DNA from: Lewinellaceae bacterium
GTDB taxonomy: Bacteria > Bacteroidota > Bacteroidia > Chitinophagales > Saprospiraceae
NCBI GenBank assembly: GCA_016716135.1
Contig: JADJWX010000016.1
Coordinates: 99,847-163,846 of the forward strand
DNA: 64,000 nt
Direction of reading: 5' to 3'
How positions within the stretch are numbered: the first letter of the stretch is position 1; every line of letters begins with the position of its first letter. The position numbers and the translations under genes are program-made. The notes beneath the pieces are model-generated. The model was given only the letters and a program-made list of their open reading frames with translations, made no database searches and was not told where the DNA came from. Below are positions 1 through 8,568 of the stretch, in pieces.

Positions 1-804
1 TTGGCAGATTACGCTGGGTGCCAGGTCTCACAAACCAATGCAGCAACTTATTGGACTCCAGGAGCGTGGAAGAACTTATATGCCGAAAGTAGCCAGCATG
101 TCACAGGATTACTTTTGGGTGCAATAAAATCGCAGAATAATCTTGGAAAGATTACGATCTCCAATGAAATCTTGACTGTGGCGCCAGTGCTCTCAAACGG
201 GCAAAAGTTCATACCCCGCTATTTTAATATAGAGACGCAATATCCTCTCCAACAACCGGCAACTTTACGGTTATTTTTCAACGCCAATGATCTGAATTCC
301 TTTAATTCGACGCCACCTGTCGATAGCGTAGATATTTTTCAACTAGGTTTGTCCCATTATGATGGGACAAATGAAGATTGCACGCCTAACAATAACTCCA
401 TAGTTGGCAGTTTTATACCCGTTAAATTGGCAGATGCAGTACAAGTAGGAAATAACGGATTGTTTTACTTGGAGGCAGATTTTGATCATTTTTCAGAGTT
501 TAGCGCAGCGATTCCATTAACTGTCAATAATTCGTTTACGTCGACACTAAATACAGCACTTCTCACTTACCCGAATCCGGTTCAGCATACCCTTTATGTA
601 CGATTCACACACAATGCAAGAGCAGCGCTCCAATTGAAGTTGTTAAATGTGTATGGGAATCCCGTACTTGAACAATTCGTGGAGGGAAGATCAGAAGAAA
701 ATAATTTCCAGATTCCAGTCGCAAATCTATTGCCTGGCATCTATGAGTTGGTACTACAGATTGATGGAGTACTAATTGGGCGCGCCAGGGTAGTTAAAAT
801 TTAG
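1..804 (+). CDS. C-terminal part of a T9SS-secreted protein
   Basis: The reading frame is open from the first base, so the gene almost certainly begins outside the window; the TTG at base 1 is not a convincing start. The visible 267 residues end in a domain of about 80 residues (roughly 186-267) that opens with a YPNPV motif and runs through the short beta-strand pattern LLNVYGNPV and LPGIYELVLQ. This matches the type A sorting domain that targets cargo to the type IX secretion system. The rest resembles surface beta-sandwich sequence, but I cannot assign a catalytic or binding role. The gene looks more AT-rich than its neighbours, which could mean separate ancestry. The sorting domain is clear; the function is unknown. 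Confidence 0.8.
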   Translation: MADYAGCQVSQTNAATYWTPGAWKNLYAESSQHVTGLLLGAIKSQNNLGKITISNEILTVAPVLSNGQKFIPRYFNIETQYPLQQPATLRLFFNANDLNSFNSTPPVDSVDIFQLGLSHYDGTNEDCTPNNNSIVGSFIPVKLADAVQVGNNGLFYLEADFDHFSEFSAAIPLTVNNSFTSTLNTALLTYPNPVQHTLYVRFTHNARAALQLKLLNVYGNPVLEQFVEGRSEENNFQIPVANLLPGIYELVLQIDGVLIGRARVVKI

Positions 805-901
805 TCCATTAGATCATCATCATATTGATTCTAACCTGGGAGATTTGAATCGAAGGTCATGGATTTACATTGAGTAAGATTAGCCTATATCTTCTCCCAA
901 C

Positions 902-934
902 AAAAAAATCCTTGCAAGTAGTTAACTTACAAGG
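902..934 (-). terminator. Intrinsic terminator downstream of tRNA-Glu
   Basis: Read on the minus strand, an imperfect hairpin (910-934, CCTTG paired with CAAGG and an inner AAGT/ACTT stem) is followed directly by a run of seven T (902-908). It lies about 20 bases past the 3' end of the tRNA, as expected for its terminator. Confidence 0.65.
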
Positions 935-954
935 ACTTGTGTTTAATTGAGTCG

Positions 955-1026
955 TAGTCCGTACGGGAATCGAACCCGTGTTTCATCCGTGAAAGGGATG
1001 CGTCCTAACCCCTAGACGAACGGACC
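955..1026 (-). tRNA. tRNA-Glu (anticodon TTC)
   Basis: The minus strand reads as a 72-nt cloverleaf. It has a 7-bp acceptor stem beginning GGTCCGT and closing with ACGGACT (G-U at the first pair), a D-loop region TCTAGGGGTTAGGA, an anticodon arm CATCCCTTTCACGGATG with TTC at the anticodon, and a T arm ACGGG-TTCGATT-CCCGT. The 3' CCA is not encoded and would be added after transcription. A terminator hairpin follows and a -7 box lies upstream, so this looks like a single-gene transcript. Confidence 0.95.
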
Positions 1027-1100
1027 CTTTGGCTTTCGAAATTTGGATTAAAGATCGCGCCTTCGCGCGTATCGGAAACCCTGTTCCGTCGAAGCGGGGG

Positions 1101-1108
1101 CAAAGATA
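1101..1108 (-). promoter_or_regulatory. Candidate -7 box for tRNA-Glu
   Basis: The minus strand reads TATCTTTG, a perfect match to the Bacteroidota -7 consensus TAnnTTTG, 75 bases upstream of the tRNA 5' end. I do not see a TTG at the expected -33 spacing, so only half of the promoter is supported. Confidence 0.45.
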
Positions 1109-1178
1109 CACGCGCAACTTTTGCTTTTCCAAAAGGGAAACAATTTTTTTTGGAAAATAATTCTCTCCGGGATTTTTT

Positions 1179-1335
1179 ACCACGGAGGCATGGAGGACAC
1201 GGAGTCTGGATTTGCAAAAAGGAATCCTCCGCGTCCCCCATGCCTCGTATGTTTGGCGGGCTTTGCGAACACTCGTCCTACGGCTCAAAGCCGTAGGACG
1301 AGTACGGCCCTCCGTGTCTTCCATGCCTCCGTAGT
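1179..1335. repeat. Nested inverted-repeat element
   Basis: A 25-bp word at 1179-1203 (accacggaggcatggagg...) returns inverted at 1311-1335 with two mismatches. A third, degenerate inverted copy lies at about 1228-1249. In the middle, 1271-1284 and 1290-1303 form a perfect 14-bp hairpin with loop TCAAA. The element fills the space between the tRNA and the 3' end of the UbiD-family gene. It could end transcription of that gene or be a dispersed intergenic repeat. No protein-coding frame here is convincing. Confidence 0.8.
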
Positions 1336-1343
1336 AAATAACA

Positions 1344-3161
1344 TTACCAGGAATACTTGCCAAGCAGGGCCTCCACCCGCTGCTGCACGACAGGATCAAC
1401 CTCCAGTTCCGGTGCATGGTGCGGTTTTTTCCGCGCATCGATCACCAGTGGACCCTGGCATCCCCAGTGCTTGTGCTCGGTGAACGCCTGCACGCCATAC
1501 ACATCATGGCTGGGATTGGCGCGGGTAAAACCGACCCAGACAAAATTGTTGAGTGTGGCGGCTGTGAATTTGCTGTCGTCGACCAGGAGAATCAGCGGTA
1601 CTTGCTCCAGTGCCTGTCCTTCCAGATGGCGACAGATCGTTTCGGCAGCAGCCCGGGCAGCCTGCTCCGTTTTAAATTCCGGCGATTGAATAGCCAGTAC
1701 GCCCGGCAGACAAAACTGTGGGTTCGAAAAGCCGGTTGGCAGGCTAAAGCCGGCAGGAATTTCAGTTGCCAATGCACGCCGCTTTTCGCCACGACAAGCA
1801 ATAACCACTTTGGAGCCCTGATTCCATCCGCTGCCCGAATAGTCGAGCGTATCGATGGTAGTCCGCGTTTGGAAGTGCAAATCGCGGGTCCAGTCTACCC
1901 GTTCCAGCACATGCTGAAAAAAGTGGGGGATATCGTGTGTATCCAGCCGGGGATTGTCGTCAGAAGCGGCGATGAACAGAAATTTAGCCAGCGAAGTTTG
2001 TCCGGAGCCCAGAATCCGGTTCGCAATAGTCAGGATTTCTTCGGGCTGGCGCTCCCGGAAGGGCATGTAGCGCTCGTGCCCGATGGCCAGCAATAGTGGA
2101 TGTACTCCGGCAGCATCGACTGCGTGCAGTTCTTTGAGCCCGGGGAATTCCTGTGGCGTCAGTGGCGCCACCAGTTCGTGGATCAACCAGCCAAAACTGC
2201 TGTCTTCCTGTGGTGGACGCCCCACCACGGTAAAATGCCAAAGCGGATTTTTCCGATGGAAAACCTGGTGTACGCGCATGACCGGGAAATCGTGCGTCAA
2301 GGAGTAATAGCCCAGGTGATCGCCGAAGGGGCCCTCCGGCTTTTTCACATTTTTGAGGATTTCGCCGGTGATCACAAAATCGGCATCGGCGCTCAGGCGG
2401 TATCCGTCGCGCACCGTGTGGCGAAAGCGGCGTCCGGCCAGCATACCGGCAAATGTCAGTTCACTTAGTCCTTCCGGAAGCGGCATAATTGCCGAAAAGG
2501 CGTGGCTGGGCGGCCCTCCCACAAAAATGCTGCACCGAAACGGCTCGTCCCGTTGGTTGTATTTGTTGTGATGCACCCCGATGCCGCGGTGGAGTTGGTA
2601 GTGCAGGCCGACCTCCTCGTTCATTACATAATCATTACCTGAAAGCTGAATGCGGTACATGCCCAGATTCGATTGCATTACACCCGGCGAATCCGGATCT
2701 TCGGTGTACACCTGCGGCATGGTCACGAATGCGCCGCCATCCATAGGCCAACTTTTAACGAGCGGCAGTTTATCCACGGTAGTAGTACCATAGGTTATGG
2801 GGGCTCCGAGCAGGCTGCGCATTGGAAGCGCCGATAAGGCTGTGAAAGGCGCCGAGAGGTAACGTCCCGGTTTTTTCATCAGGTTGGCCGGGTCTTTTTT
2901 GAGTTCAATCACCCGTTTTACGCGGTCAAGCGTGTGCCGGAAAAGAAATTCCGTTTGTTTGAACGTTCCGTAAACATTGCTGACTGCCTGGAACGGACTG
3001 CCTTTTACACGTTCAAACAAAATGGCCGGGCCGGACCGGTCGAAAACCTGACGGTGAATTTCCGCCATTTCCAGGTTTGGATCTACTTCTTCGCGGATGC
3101 GGAGCAACATGCCGTTTTGCTCCAAATCGCGCACGGCATCGCGTAAGCTGGAATACGCCAT
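1344..3161 (-). CDS. UbiD-family prenyl-FMN-dependent decarboxylase
   Basis: UbiD enzymes are cytoplasmic, use prenylated FMN and a divalent metal, and reversibly decarboxylate aromatic or alpha,beta-unsaturated acids. At 605 residues the protein has the family's usual large size. Visible signatures are SNLGMYR (164-170), which matches the metal/prFMN-binding NxGxYR motif, the His/Arg-rich stretch LHYQLHRGIGVHH (about 186-198), VGGPPS (214-219), TGEI (265-268) and PEGPFGDHLGYYS (275-287). Bacteroidota generally lack ubiquinone, so a role in menaquinone synthesis (MqnL-like) is more likely than the E. coli UbiD reaction; that is inference. No UbiX partner is in the window. It is followed by a START-domain gene upstream on the same strand, separated by a 90-bp inverted repeat. 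Confidence 0.88.
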   Translation of the reverse strand: MAYSSLRDAVRDLEQNGMLLRIREEVDPNLEMAEIHRQVFDRSGPAILFERVKGSPFQAVSNVYGTFKQTEFLFRHTLDRVKRVIELKKDPANLMKKPGRYLSAPFTALSALPMRSLLGAPITYGTTTVDKLPLVKSWPMDGGAFVTMPQVYTEDPDSPGVMQSNLGMYRIQLSGNDYVMNEEVGLHYQLHRGIGVHHNKYNQRDEPFRCSIFVGGPPSHAFSAIMPLPEGLSELTFAGMLAGRRFRHTVRDGYRLSADADFVITGEILKNVKKPEGPFGDHLGYYSLTHDFPVMRVHQVFHRKNPLWHFTVVGRPPQEDSSFGWLIHELVAPLTPQEFPGLKELHAVDAAGVHPLLLAIGHERYMPFRERQPEEILTIANRILGSGQTSLAKFLFIAASDDNPRLDTHDIPHFFQHVLERVDWTRDLHFQTRTTIDTLDYSGSGWNQGSKVVIACRGEKRRALATEIPAGFSLPTGFSNPQFCLPGVLAIQSPEFKTEQAARAAAETICRHLEGQALEQVPLILLVDDSKFTAATLNNFVWVGFTRANPSHDVYGVQAFTEHKHWGCQGPLVIDARKKPHHAPELEVDPVVQQRVEALLGKYSW

Positions 3162-3181
3162 AATCGGGTAGTTTAAAATGA

Positions 3182-3271
3182 AAAGGGGTTTGTACGGTTT
3201 ATAATTCAGATTTGCTTGAATTGTTTTTTAACCCTTGGCAAATCTATTTTATAAACCGTACAAACCCCTTT
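3182..3271. repeat. 90-bp near-cruciform inverted repeat
   Basis: Bases 3182-3204 and 3249-3271 are perfect 23-bp inverted copies (core TTTGTACGGTTTATAA). Inside them a second pair, 3208-3215 and 3238-3245 (AGATTTGC/GCAAATCT), continues the stem. The structure lies between the START-domain gene and the UbiD-family gene, both on the minus strand, so it could be a terminator for the first, a leader structure for the second, or a small non-autonomous element. A minus-strand TAGATTTG at 3239-3246 fits the -7 consensus. Confidence 0.85.
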
Positions 3272-3295
3272 GCCCCCTACCCTTTTCTGAAAAAA

Positions 3296-3961
3296 TTACT
3301 CCTTGATGTGGGCGAGTTTGGTGTTCTGATAGGTTGTTTCTTTGAGAATAACCTTCATTTGTTTAACCGTTTCGCGCGGGCCCACATCGAGCGCCAGGTT
3401 GATGGCCCAATCGGGAATACTTCCGCCGGGGTCGGAGTACAGGTAATATTCGACGTACAGCCATCCGCCCTCGCCCGGAATCATGGTCCATTTGGTGTTG
3501 GCATTTTTAATGCGCACCACGTCTTTTTTTTCAGGCACCCAGCCAGACACAGCCACACTGGTGGAGGTGACGGCATTGTTGTGCGCATTTTGCTCCAGTT
3601 TAGTATGCAAAACCAGGTCCCGGTCGCTCATTGGCCAGGGGAAATCAATTTTGGAATAATAGTACATTTCGGTTGGCGACACCCGTTTGAGCAGACGCGC
3701 TTCCGAAACTTTGTAGCCCCAGGTAGGGTAATTGGCCACTTCATCAAACAGCCGGACAATACCGGAAAGCGGCACTTTGATGGAAGTCGCCAGTTTGAGT
3801 TCGTAGATATCCGACGATTTACGGTAAAATACTTTAACGCCGTTTTTCTCAGATTTTAGTTTCCAATCGTTGTCCGATTGGGCAGCCAGACTGAATGCAA
3901 AAACAGCAACGAAGAGGCCGGTGAGGTTCAGGTTGAACAAGGTGAATTTTCGCTGGAACAT
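3296..3961 (-). CDS. Secreted START-domain protein
   Basis: The 221-residue product starts with a basic and then hydrophobic segment ending near FSLAAQS, which reads as a signal peptide of about 28 residues. The rest fits one START/Bet v1-like lipid-binding fold: KNGVKVFYRK at the start, the helix PLSGIVRLFDEVANYPTW, the strand YYYSKIDFPWPMSDRDLV and a C-terminal long helix ending in VKQMKVILKE. START domains bind hydrophobic ligands such as lipids. The DFPWPMSDRD stretch is typical of bacterial members. Its ligand is unknown. It is transcribed towards the UbiD-family gene, but a strong inverted repeat separates them. Confidence 0.8.
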   Translation of the reverse strand: MFQRKFTLFNLNLTGLFVAVFAFSLAAQSDNDWKLKSEKNGVKVFYRKSSDIYELKLATSIKVPLSGIVRLFDEVANYPTWGYKVSEARLLKRVSPTEMYYYSKIDFPWPMSDRDLVLHTKLEQNAHNNAVTSTSVAVSGWVPEKKDVVRIKNANTKWTMIPGEGGWLYVEYYLYSDPGGSIPDWAINLALDVGPRETVKQMKVILKETTYQNTKLAHIKE

Positions 3962-4080
3962 GGAGTTGTGTTAAATGGCTGAATGAATGAGTTGAAAACG
4001 AAGGTGTATCTGCTTTAGTTTCCGGGATTGTGTTAAAAGCCTGACTTGTCAAAAATCAATCCAATGTATTCCGTCCGTGC

Positions 4081-5859
4081 TCAAACCAGATCAAACTGCA
4101 ACTTGGCCAGGCTGCTGTAAACGCCGTCTTCCATTTCCGAAAGGTACTCGTGCGTGCCCTCCTCAACAATCCGGCCACCTTCCAATACATAAATGCAATC
4201 CACCTCCCGTACGGTGGCCAGGCGGTGCGCAATGATGATGCTTGTGCGCCCGATCATGAGATTATTCAACGCATCCTGTACTACTTTTTCGCTTTCGGCA
4301 TCAAGCGAAGAGGTTGCCTCGTCGAGCAGCAAAATTGCCGGATCGCGCAGGATAGCCCGGGCAATGGCAATGCGTTGGCGTTGCCCGCCCGACAATTTGA
4401 TGCCGCGCTCGCCCACCACCGTTTCCAGGCCCTCCGGAAAACTTTTGATAAAATCCCAGGCATTGGCTTTTTTAGCCGCTTCGATGATCTCCGGTTCCGA
4501 AGCACCCGGTTTCCCGTACAAAATATTTTCCCGGATCGTACCGCCGAACAGGATAACTTCCTGGGGAACCAGGGCAAAATTCTGCCGGTAGGATTCCAGA
4601 TCGTATTCGTTGATATTGACGCCGTCTATGCTGATCACCCCGGAGTCGGGCCGGTGAAATTGCAACAGCAACTGCATGATTGTCGATTTGCCGGCGCCGC
4701 TCTGCCCCACCAGGGCAACCTTTTTTCCCGAAGGGATGGTCAGGCTCACCCCTTTGAGCACCGGCATGTTCGAACGGGTTGGGTAGGCAAAACGCACCTC
4801 ATCGAATCGAACATCGCCGGTAAGTCGCCGTGCCGGCATATTGGTTTGCGGGCGTTCCTCGACCTCGGTTTTTGATTTTAAAATCTCGCGAATGCGCTCC
4901 GTAGCGCCGATCGTACCGACCAACTCCGTGTAAAAATTCCCGAGGCCGGCAATCGAACCCCCAACCACCGCCGTGTAGGTCACCGAGGTGATCAGCTCGC
5001 CGGCAGTCATTTGATTGGTCTGGATGAGGTACATGCCGAAACCAATCACGAAGAAGAACACCCCGAAGAGCATCGTGATGATAAACACCGCAAAGATGGC
5101 CCGGCCACGGGCATACCGCATGGACACATCGACTACCTGATCGTTTGAACGGCCGTACCGCATGCGTTCAAACACTTCATTGGTAAATGCTTTTACGGCA
5201 TGGATTGATTGCAAGGTTTCATCCAGTATTGTGTTGGTTTCCGCCAGTATCTCCTGCCGCCGCCGCGAAAGTTTGCGCACCCAACGGCCAAAAATCAACG
5301 CCCCGACCACAATCACCGGGAAGGTAATCAGCATCACCCCGGCCAACTTGGGGGTCATGTAAGTCAGCATGGCAATGCCGCCGACCAGAATAATGACCTG
5401 CCGGATAAACTCGGCGAGTATAAAATAGAAGGTATTATACAGTTTTTCAACATCATTGGTCAGACGACTCACCAACTCCCCCACCCTGCTTTTTTCATAA
5501 AAAACGATGGGCAAGGCGATCAAACGCTGGTACAAAGCCCGCCGCACATCTGCTGTTCCTTTTTCACTGACTACAGCGAACATCATCACCCGCAGGTAAG
5601 AGATCACCCCCTGAACCGCCAATACCACAACCAGGAAAATGCCGATTTTTTTAAGGTCAAAATCAACGATAACCCCCTGCGCGACATCGAGCATTTTCCC
5701 GATTACGTAGGGAAAAACCATGAAAACGGCGCTGGACAAAAACAGCAGCACTAATCCGCCGATAAACTGCCAGCGGTAAGGGCGTACAAATTCAAAAATT
5801 TTGAGCGCTTCGCGCAAATTTTCCCGCGATAGCCTGGGTTTAGTTTGTTCTGTTTCCAT
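4081..5859 (-). CDS. ABC exporter, fused permease and ATPase (MsbA-like)
   Basis: This is a 592-residue half-transporter that would work as a dimer in the inner membrane. Residues 30-320 hold about six transmembrane helices. The nucleotide-binding domain follows, with Walker A GQSGAGKST (385-393), the signature LSGGQRQR (489-496), Walker B AILLLDEATSSLD (508-520) and the switch histidine in AHRLATV (about 545). This order is that of lipid and multidrug exporters (MsbA, BmrA, Sav1866 type). The substrate cannot be read from sequence; lipid, lipopolysaccharide core or drug export are all possible. It stands alone on the minus strand with 119 bp downstream and 235 bp upstream free of genes. Confidence 0.92.
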   Translation of the reverse strand: METEQTKPRLSRENLREALKIFEFVRPYRWQFIGGLVLLFLSSAVFMVFPYVIGKMLDVAQGVIVDFDLKKIGIFLVVVLAVQGVISYLRVMMFAVVSEKGTADVRRALYQRLIALPIVFYEKSRVGELVSRLTNDVEKLYNTFYFILAEFIRQVIILVGGIAMLTYMTPKLAGVMLITFPVIVVGALIFGRWVRKLSRRRQEILAETNTILDETLQSIHAVKAFTNEVFERMRYGRSNDQVVDVSMRYARGRAIFAVFIITMLFGVFFFVIGFGMYLIQTNQMTAGELITSVTYTAVVGGSIAGLGNFYTELVGTIGATERIREILKSKTEVEERPQTNMPARRLTGDVRFDEVRFAYPTRSNMPVLKGVSLTIPSGKKVALVGQSGAGKSTIMQLLLQFHRPDSGVISIDGVNINEYDLESYRQNFALVPQEVILFGGTIRENILYGKPGASEPEIIEAAKKANAWDFIKSFPEGLETVVGERGIKLSGGQRQRIAIARAILRDPAILLLDEATSSLDAESEKVVQDALNNLMIGRTSIIIAHRLATVREVDCIYVLEGGRIVEEGTHEYLSEMEDGVYSSLAKLQFDLV

Positions 5860-5996
5860 AATAATCTGACAATCCCGTTATGAACCTAAAAAACACCCGA
5901 AGGTTGACCCTGTATCCGACTAATTTCAAAACCGGTTCCAAAATAGTCTCCGGCGGGTTTAACAGCCGTAATCTTTCAGGAAGTCAACCGGGTTAT

Positions 5997-6028
5997 TTGT
6001 TCGGTGGAGCAAAATAACCGTAAATTTG
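5997..6028 (+). promoter_or_regulatory. Candidate promoter for the OmpA-like gene
   Basis: TAAATTTG at 6021-6028 matches the TAnnTTTG -7 box, with a TTG at 5997-5999. The 21-base spacer is longer than the 17 seen at the clearest promoters in this window. The gene starts 66 bases downstream. The rest of 5860-6094 shows no gene or repeat. Confidence 0.4.
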
Positions 6029-6094
6029 GCACATCAAGCATTTTGCCTGATTTGCAGTACATTTCGCATTATTTTTTGATCAAACCCGAGCAGT

Positions 6095-6718
6095 ATGAGT
6101 TCACGCGCTCTTGTGTTGAGTGTTTTTGTTGTTTGGAGTATTTTGTGTTGGTACCGGTATGTTTGCGGCATAAAACAACAGTGTGGCGATCGCCCGTCGC
6201 AAGCCCAACAAGCCATATCCTTTGAACCCGATTTATTGGCAAAAAATGATTCGGATACATATAATTCAGGGAGTACGGTAACACCGGCCGGGCAACAACC
6301 GGCAACCAGCACGGCTCCGGTACCGGCAGCCCCCGAAGTGGCGACGGAGCCAGATATGAACAAGGTAAATGTCGAAGAACTTGCCGATCATGCGCGCATC
6401 CATTTCCCCTACAATTCAACCCGGAAGGAGGAAGACGCCGCTATTGATAGTTATCTGACCCGCCTGGCTAGTCAATTAGTTGCAGATGGCGGAAAAGTTA
6501 CGCTCACCGGCCATACCGACAATGTAGGCGACAGCAAAACCAACTATGCCTTTGCCCTGCGCCGGGCAAAAAATATCCGGGACATTTTGATCGCCAAAGG
6601 TGTGGCGAAAAGCCAGATCATTTGTAAATCCTACGGGGAAACAAAACCGCTCGCTACGAATGACAACCCCCAGGGCCGGTATAAAAACCGCCGGGTAGAA
6701 GTACGCGTTGGTCAATAA
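6095..6718 (+). CDS. OmpA-family peptidoglycan-binding membrane protein
   Basis: The 207-residue product has one N-terminal hydrophobic segment (about 5-26), a low-complexity Pro/Ala/Thr linker (about 60-85) and a C-terminal OmpA-like domain (about 95-207). The domain shows the hallmark TLTGHTDNVGDSKTNYAFAL, followed by RRAKNIRDILIAKGV and the closing KNRRVEVRV. This domain binds the diaminopimelate of peptidoglycan, so the protein probably tethers the envelope to the cell wall. The N-terminus looks like an uncleaved anchor rather than a clean lipoprotein signal. It lies 37 bases upstream of the helix-hairpin-helix protein and probably shares its transcript. Confidence 0.88.
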   Translation: MSSRALVLSVFVVWSILCWYRYVCGIKQQCGDRPSQAQQAISFEPDLLAKNDSDTYNSGSTVTPAGQQPATSTAPVPAAPEVATEPDMNKVNVEELADHARIHFPYNSTRKEEDAAIDSYLTRLASQLVADGGKVTLTGHTDNVGDSKTNYAFALRRAKNIRDILIAKGVAKSQIICKSYGETKPLATNDNPQGRYKNRRVEVRVGQ

Positions 6719-6755
6719 TTAAAACATAAACACGAATACAAAACCTGAAACCCGC

Positions 6756-7745
6756 ATGTTTGAACAGAATATTTTCCAGGGTCCCGGCACCGGCACTTTC
6801 ACCACCCACACGTTTGAAATAATTTTCATGCTCCTCGTCACCTTTTTACTGGGCGTGTGGTTAGGCTGGGTATTATGGAGCAAGTTCCGCCAAGAAGCAG
6901 AGCGATTGCGCGTCGAAAACGTAAGCCTGGGTTCTACCGCGACGACACTGCGGCAGGAAAATGAAGAACTCAAAAACAAGGTTTCAACACTTGAGAGCGA
7001 GCAAACGACGCTCCAGGGTCAGCTGCAGAACTATACCTGGGATTTAGAAAAACTGCGAAACCAGTTGACCATTCAGGAAAGTGACCTTGAAAAATTGCAA
7101 GAACGAAACCGGCTGCTGGAATCCGAACTCGGGCTTTCCATAGATACGGAAGGCAGCACCTCCGGCAATACGTCGGTTTCCACCGAGCCCTTGCCCAGTG
7201 AGCCGATTGAAGAGGAACTCCCTGACCTGGAATCTGTTGCCGGCAACGATGAAAGCGTTGCAGCTGCAACAACGGAATCTGAAGGTACTCTTGGGATAAT
7301 TATCGACCCCGAACCCGGACTACGCCCTTTGGATGAGCTGGAACCCAGCCCCGCCATTACAACGCCGGCCACCCCTGAAAGTATTGTCCCGGTGCCGGAG
7401 GAACCGCCTGTAGAAAAACCTGCAAGCACGTCCGGCGGCAGAAAACCCGAAGAATCTGTGATCGCAGCGGTATCTACCGGGCCGCGCGACGACCTCAAAA
7501 TTGTGGAAGGCATCGGTCCAAAAATTGAAGAACTGTTGTTCAAGGCCGACATTACCACGTATGGCCAACTGGCGGCCACCAGTGTGCAGCAACTGCAGCA
7601 CATCCTGGATGCTGCCGGCTCCCGATTTGCGATGCACGACCCCGGCACCTGGTCGGCACAGGCTTTGCTTGCTGCCAATGGCGAATGGGACAACTTAAAA
7701 GCATACCAGGATTTTCTGAACGCCGGAAAACGTCCGGACAAATAA
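6756..7745 (+). CDS. Membrane-anchored coiled-coil protein with C-terminal helix-hairpin-helix
   Basis: Three parts are visible in 329 residues. A transmembrane helix (about 23-45) is followed by a Gln/Glu/Leu-rich coiled coil (about 47-125), then an acidic Pro/Thr/Ser-rich linker. The C-terminal domain (about 247-329) begins DDLKIVEGIGPKIEELLFKA. The IEGIGPK-type hairpin resembles helix-hairpin-helix domains that often bind nucleic acid, and it ends with DPGTWSAQALLAANGEWDNL, an arrangement I know from Bacteroidota proteins of unknown role. No catalytic residues are evident. The pairing with an OmpA protein suggests an envelope function. Whether the hairpin contacts DNA or another protein cannot be told. 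Confidence 0.75.
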   Translation: MFEQNIFQGPGTGTFTTHTFEIIFMLLVTFLLGVWLGWVLWSKFRQEAERLRVENVSLGSTATTLRQENEELKNKVSTLESEQTTLQGQLQNYTWDLEKLRNQLTIQESDLEKLQERNRLLESELGLSIDTEGSTSGNTSVSTEPLPSEPIEEELPDLESVAGNDESVAAATTESEGTLGIIIDPEPGLRPLDELEPSPAITTPATPESIVPVPEEPPVEKPASTSGGRKPEESVIAAVSTGPRDDLKIVEGIGPKIEELLFKADITTYGQLAATSVQQLQHILDAAGSRFAMHDPGTWSAQALLAANGEWDNLKAYQDFLNAGKRPDK

Positions 7746-7754
7746 AATACACCA

Positions 7755-8276
7755 ATGGTAAAATGCATCAGCCTGGTAATTTCCGGCCTGCTTTGGCTAC
7801 CGGTTTGGGGCCTGGCCCAAAATGACTCCCTGTTGCAGGCTGAAATTGATGCGCAGATCTGGCGGACGTTTATTCAAGCATACAACACCTTCGATGCTGA
7901 ACAGTACAACAACATACACACTGCTGGCGTCTTGCGCGGCGGCCCGTGGGGGCTCCTTGAAGGTGAGGCCTACCACCAAAACAACCGGACGCAATTTGCA
8001 GCAAATAAGGCCAATGGCTTACAACGAAGAATAGCCTTTACTTTTGAGCATCGGGTACACCGGGATTCCGTTGCCTACGAAGTGGGCTACTACCGGGTAA
8101 TTAGTGAAAGCGCTTCAGGAAAGCAACATACCTCCTACGGTCAGTTTCATGTTGTTTTGCGAAAGGAAGATGGTGTTTGGAAAATTGCCCAGGACTGGGA
8201 TGCCGGAACCTTAAATGGCGTGCGCATCACATTGGAGGACTTTACGAAACACGCCGCAAAAGGTGTTTATGAATAG
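7755..8276 (+). CDS. Secreted NTF2/SnoaL-like protein (DUF4440 type)
   Basis: The 173-residue product has a signal peptide ending near WGLAQ (about residue 22). It is followed by one cone-shaped NTF2-like domain: the helix IWRTFIQAYNTFDAEQYNNI, the strand IAFTFEHRVHRDSVAYEVGYY and the closing strand pair SYGQFHVVLRKEDGVWKIAQDWD. Members include enzymes and binding proteins; no active-site set is clear here, so the role is unknown. It begins 9 bases after the preceding gene, suggesting co-transcription. It ends one base before the stop of the convergent DUF721 gene, and no terminator is visible between them. Confidence 0.75.
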   Translation: MVKCISLVISGLLWLPVWGLAQNDSLLQAEIDAQIWRTFIQAYNTFDAEQYNNIHTAGVLRGGPWGLLEGEAYHQNNRTQFAANKANGLQRRIAFTFEHRVHRDSVAYEVGYYRVISESASGKQHTSYGQFHVVLRKEDGVWKIAQDWDAGTLNGVRITLEDFTKHAAKGVYE

Positions 8277-8277
8277 A

Positions 8278-8568
8278 TTAACGAATAACCACTTCTTTGA
8301 TCACTTCCTCACCCATTTCCTCGTTCAACAGGTTTTTAATTTTCTCTTTCGCAAAGGAAAGTTCGTGTTTTAACGGCGCCGAAAGAATGGTCAGATAAAG
8401 CGTGTTTTTGCGCATGCTGATGTTCGAAGTGTAGGTGGCAATCGTTTTCCCCATCAGTTTTTCCCAAAGCATTTTTATCCGCGTTTCATTTAACTGCGGT
8501 TCAAGCCGGTATTGACGAAGCATATTTTGCATGGCCTCCTGTAACGAAATGTCATTTTTTTTCTTCAT
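8278..8568 (-). CDS. DUF721 (DciA-like) protein
   Basis: This 96-residue protein matches the DUF721 family in length and layout: an N-terminal helix (LQEAMQNMLRQYRLEPQLNE), the tryptophan-centred helix IKMLWEKLMGKTIATYT, then NTLYLTILSAPLKHELSFAKEKI. DUF721 includes DciA, a loader of the replicative helicase DnaB in bacteria that lack DnaC; a replication role here is therefore plausible but not shown. Its start overlaps the end of the upstream MFS transporter gene by 17 bases, so the two are probably translated from one mRNA. Confidence 0.8.
   Translation of the reverse strand: MKKKNDISLQEAMQNMLRQYRLEPQLNETRIKMLWEKLMGKTIATYTSNISMRKNTLYLTILSAPLKHELSFAKEKIKNLLNEEMGEEVIKEVVIR

Noticed and set aside
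983..1483. Several short frames around the tRNA and the nested repeat
   Set aside because: They cross the tRNA or inverted repeats and have no coding character.
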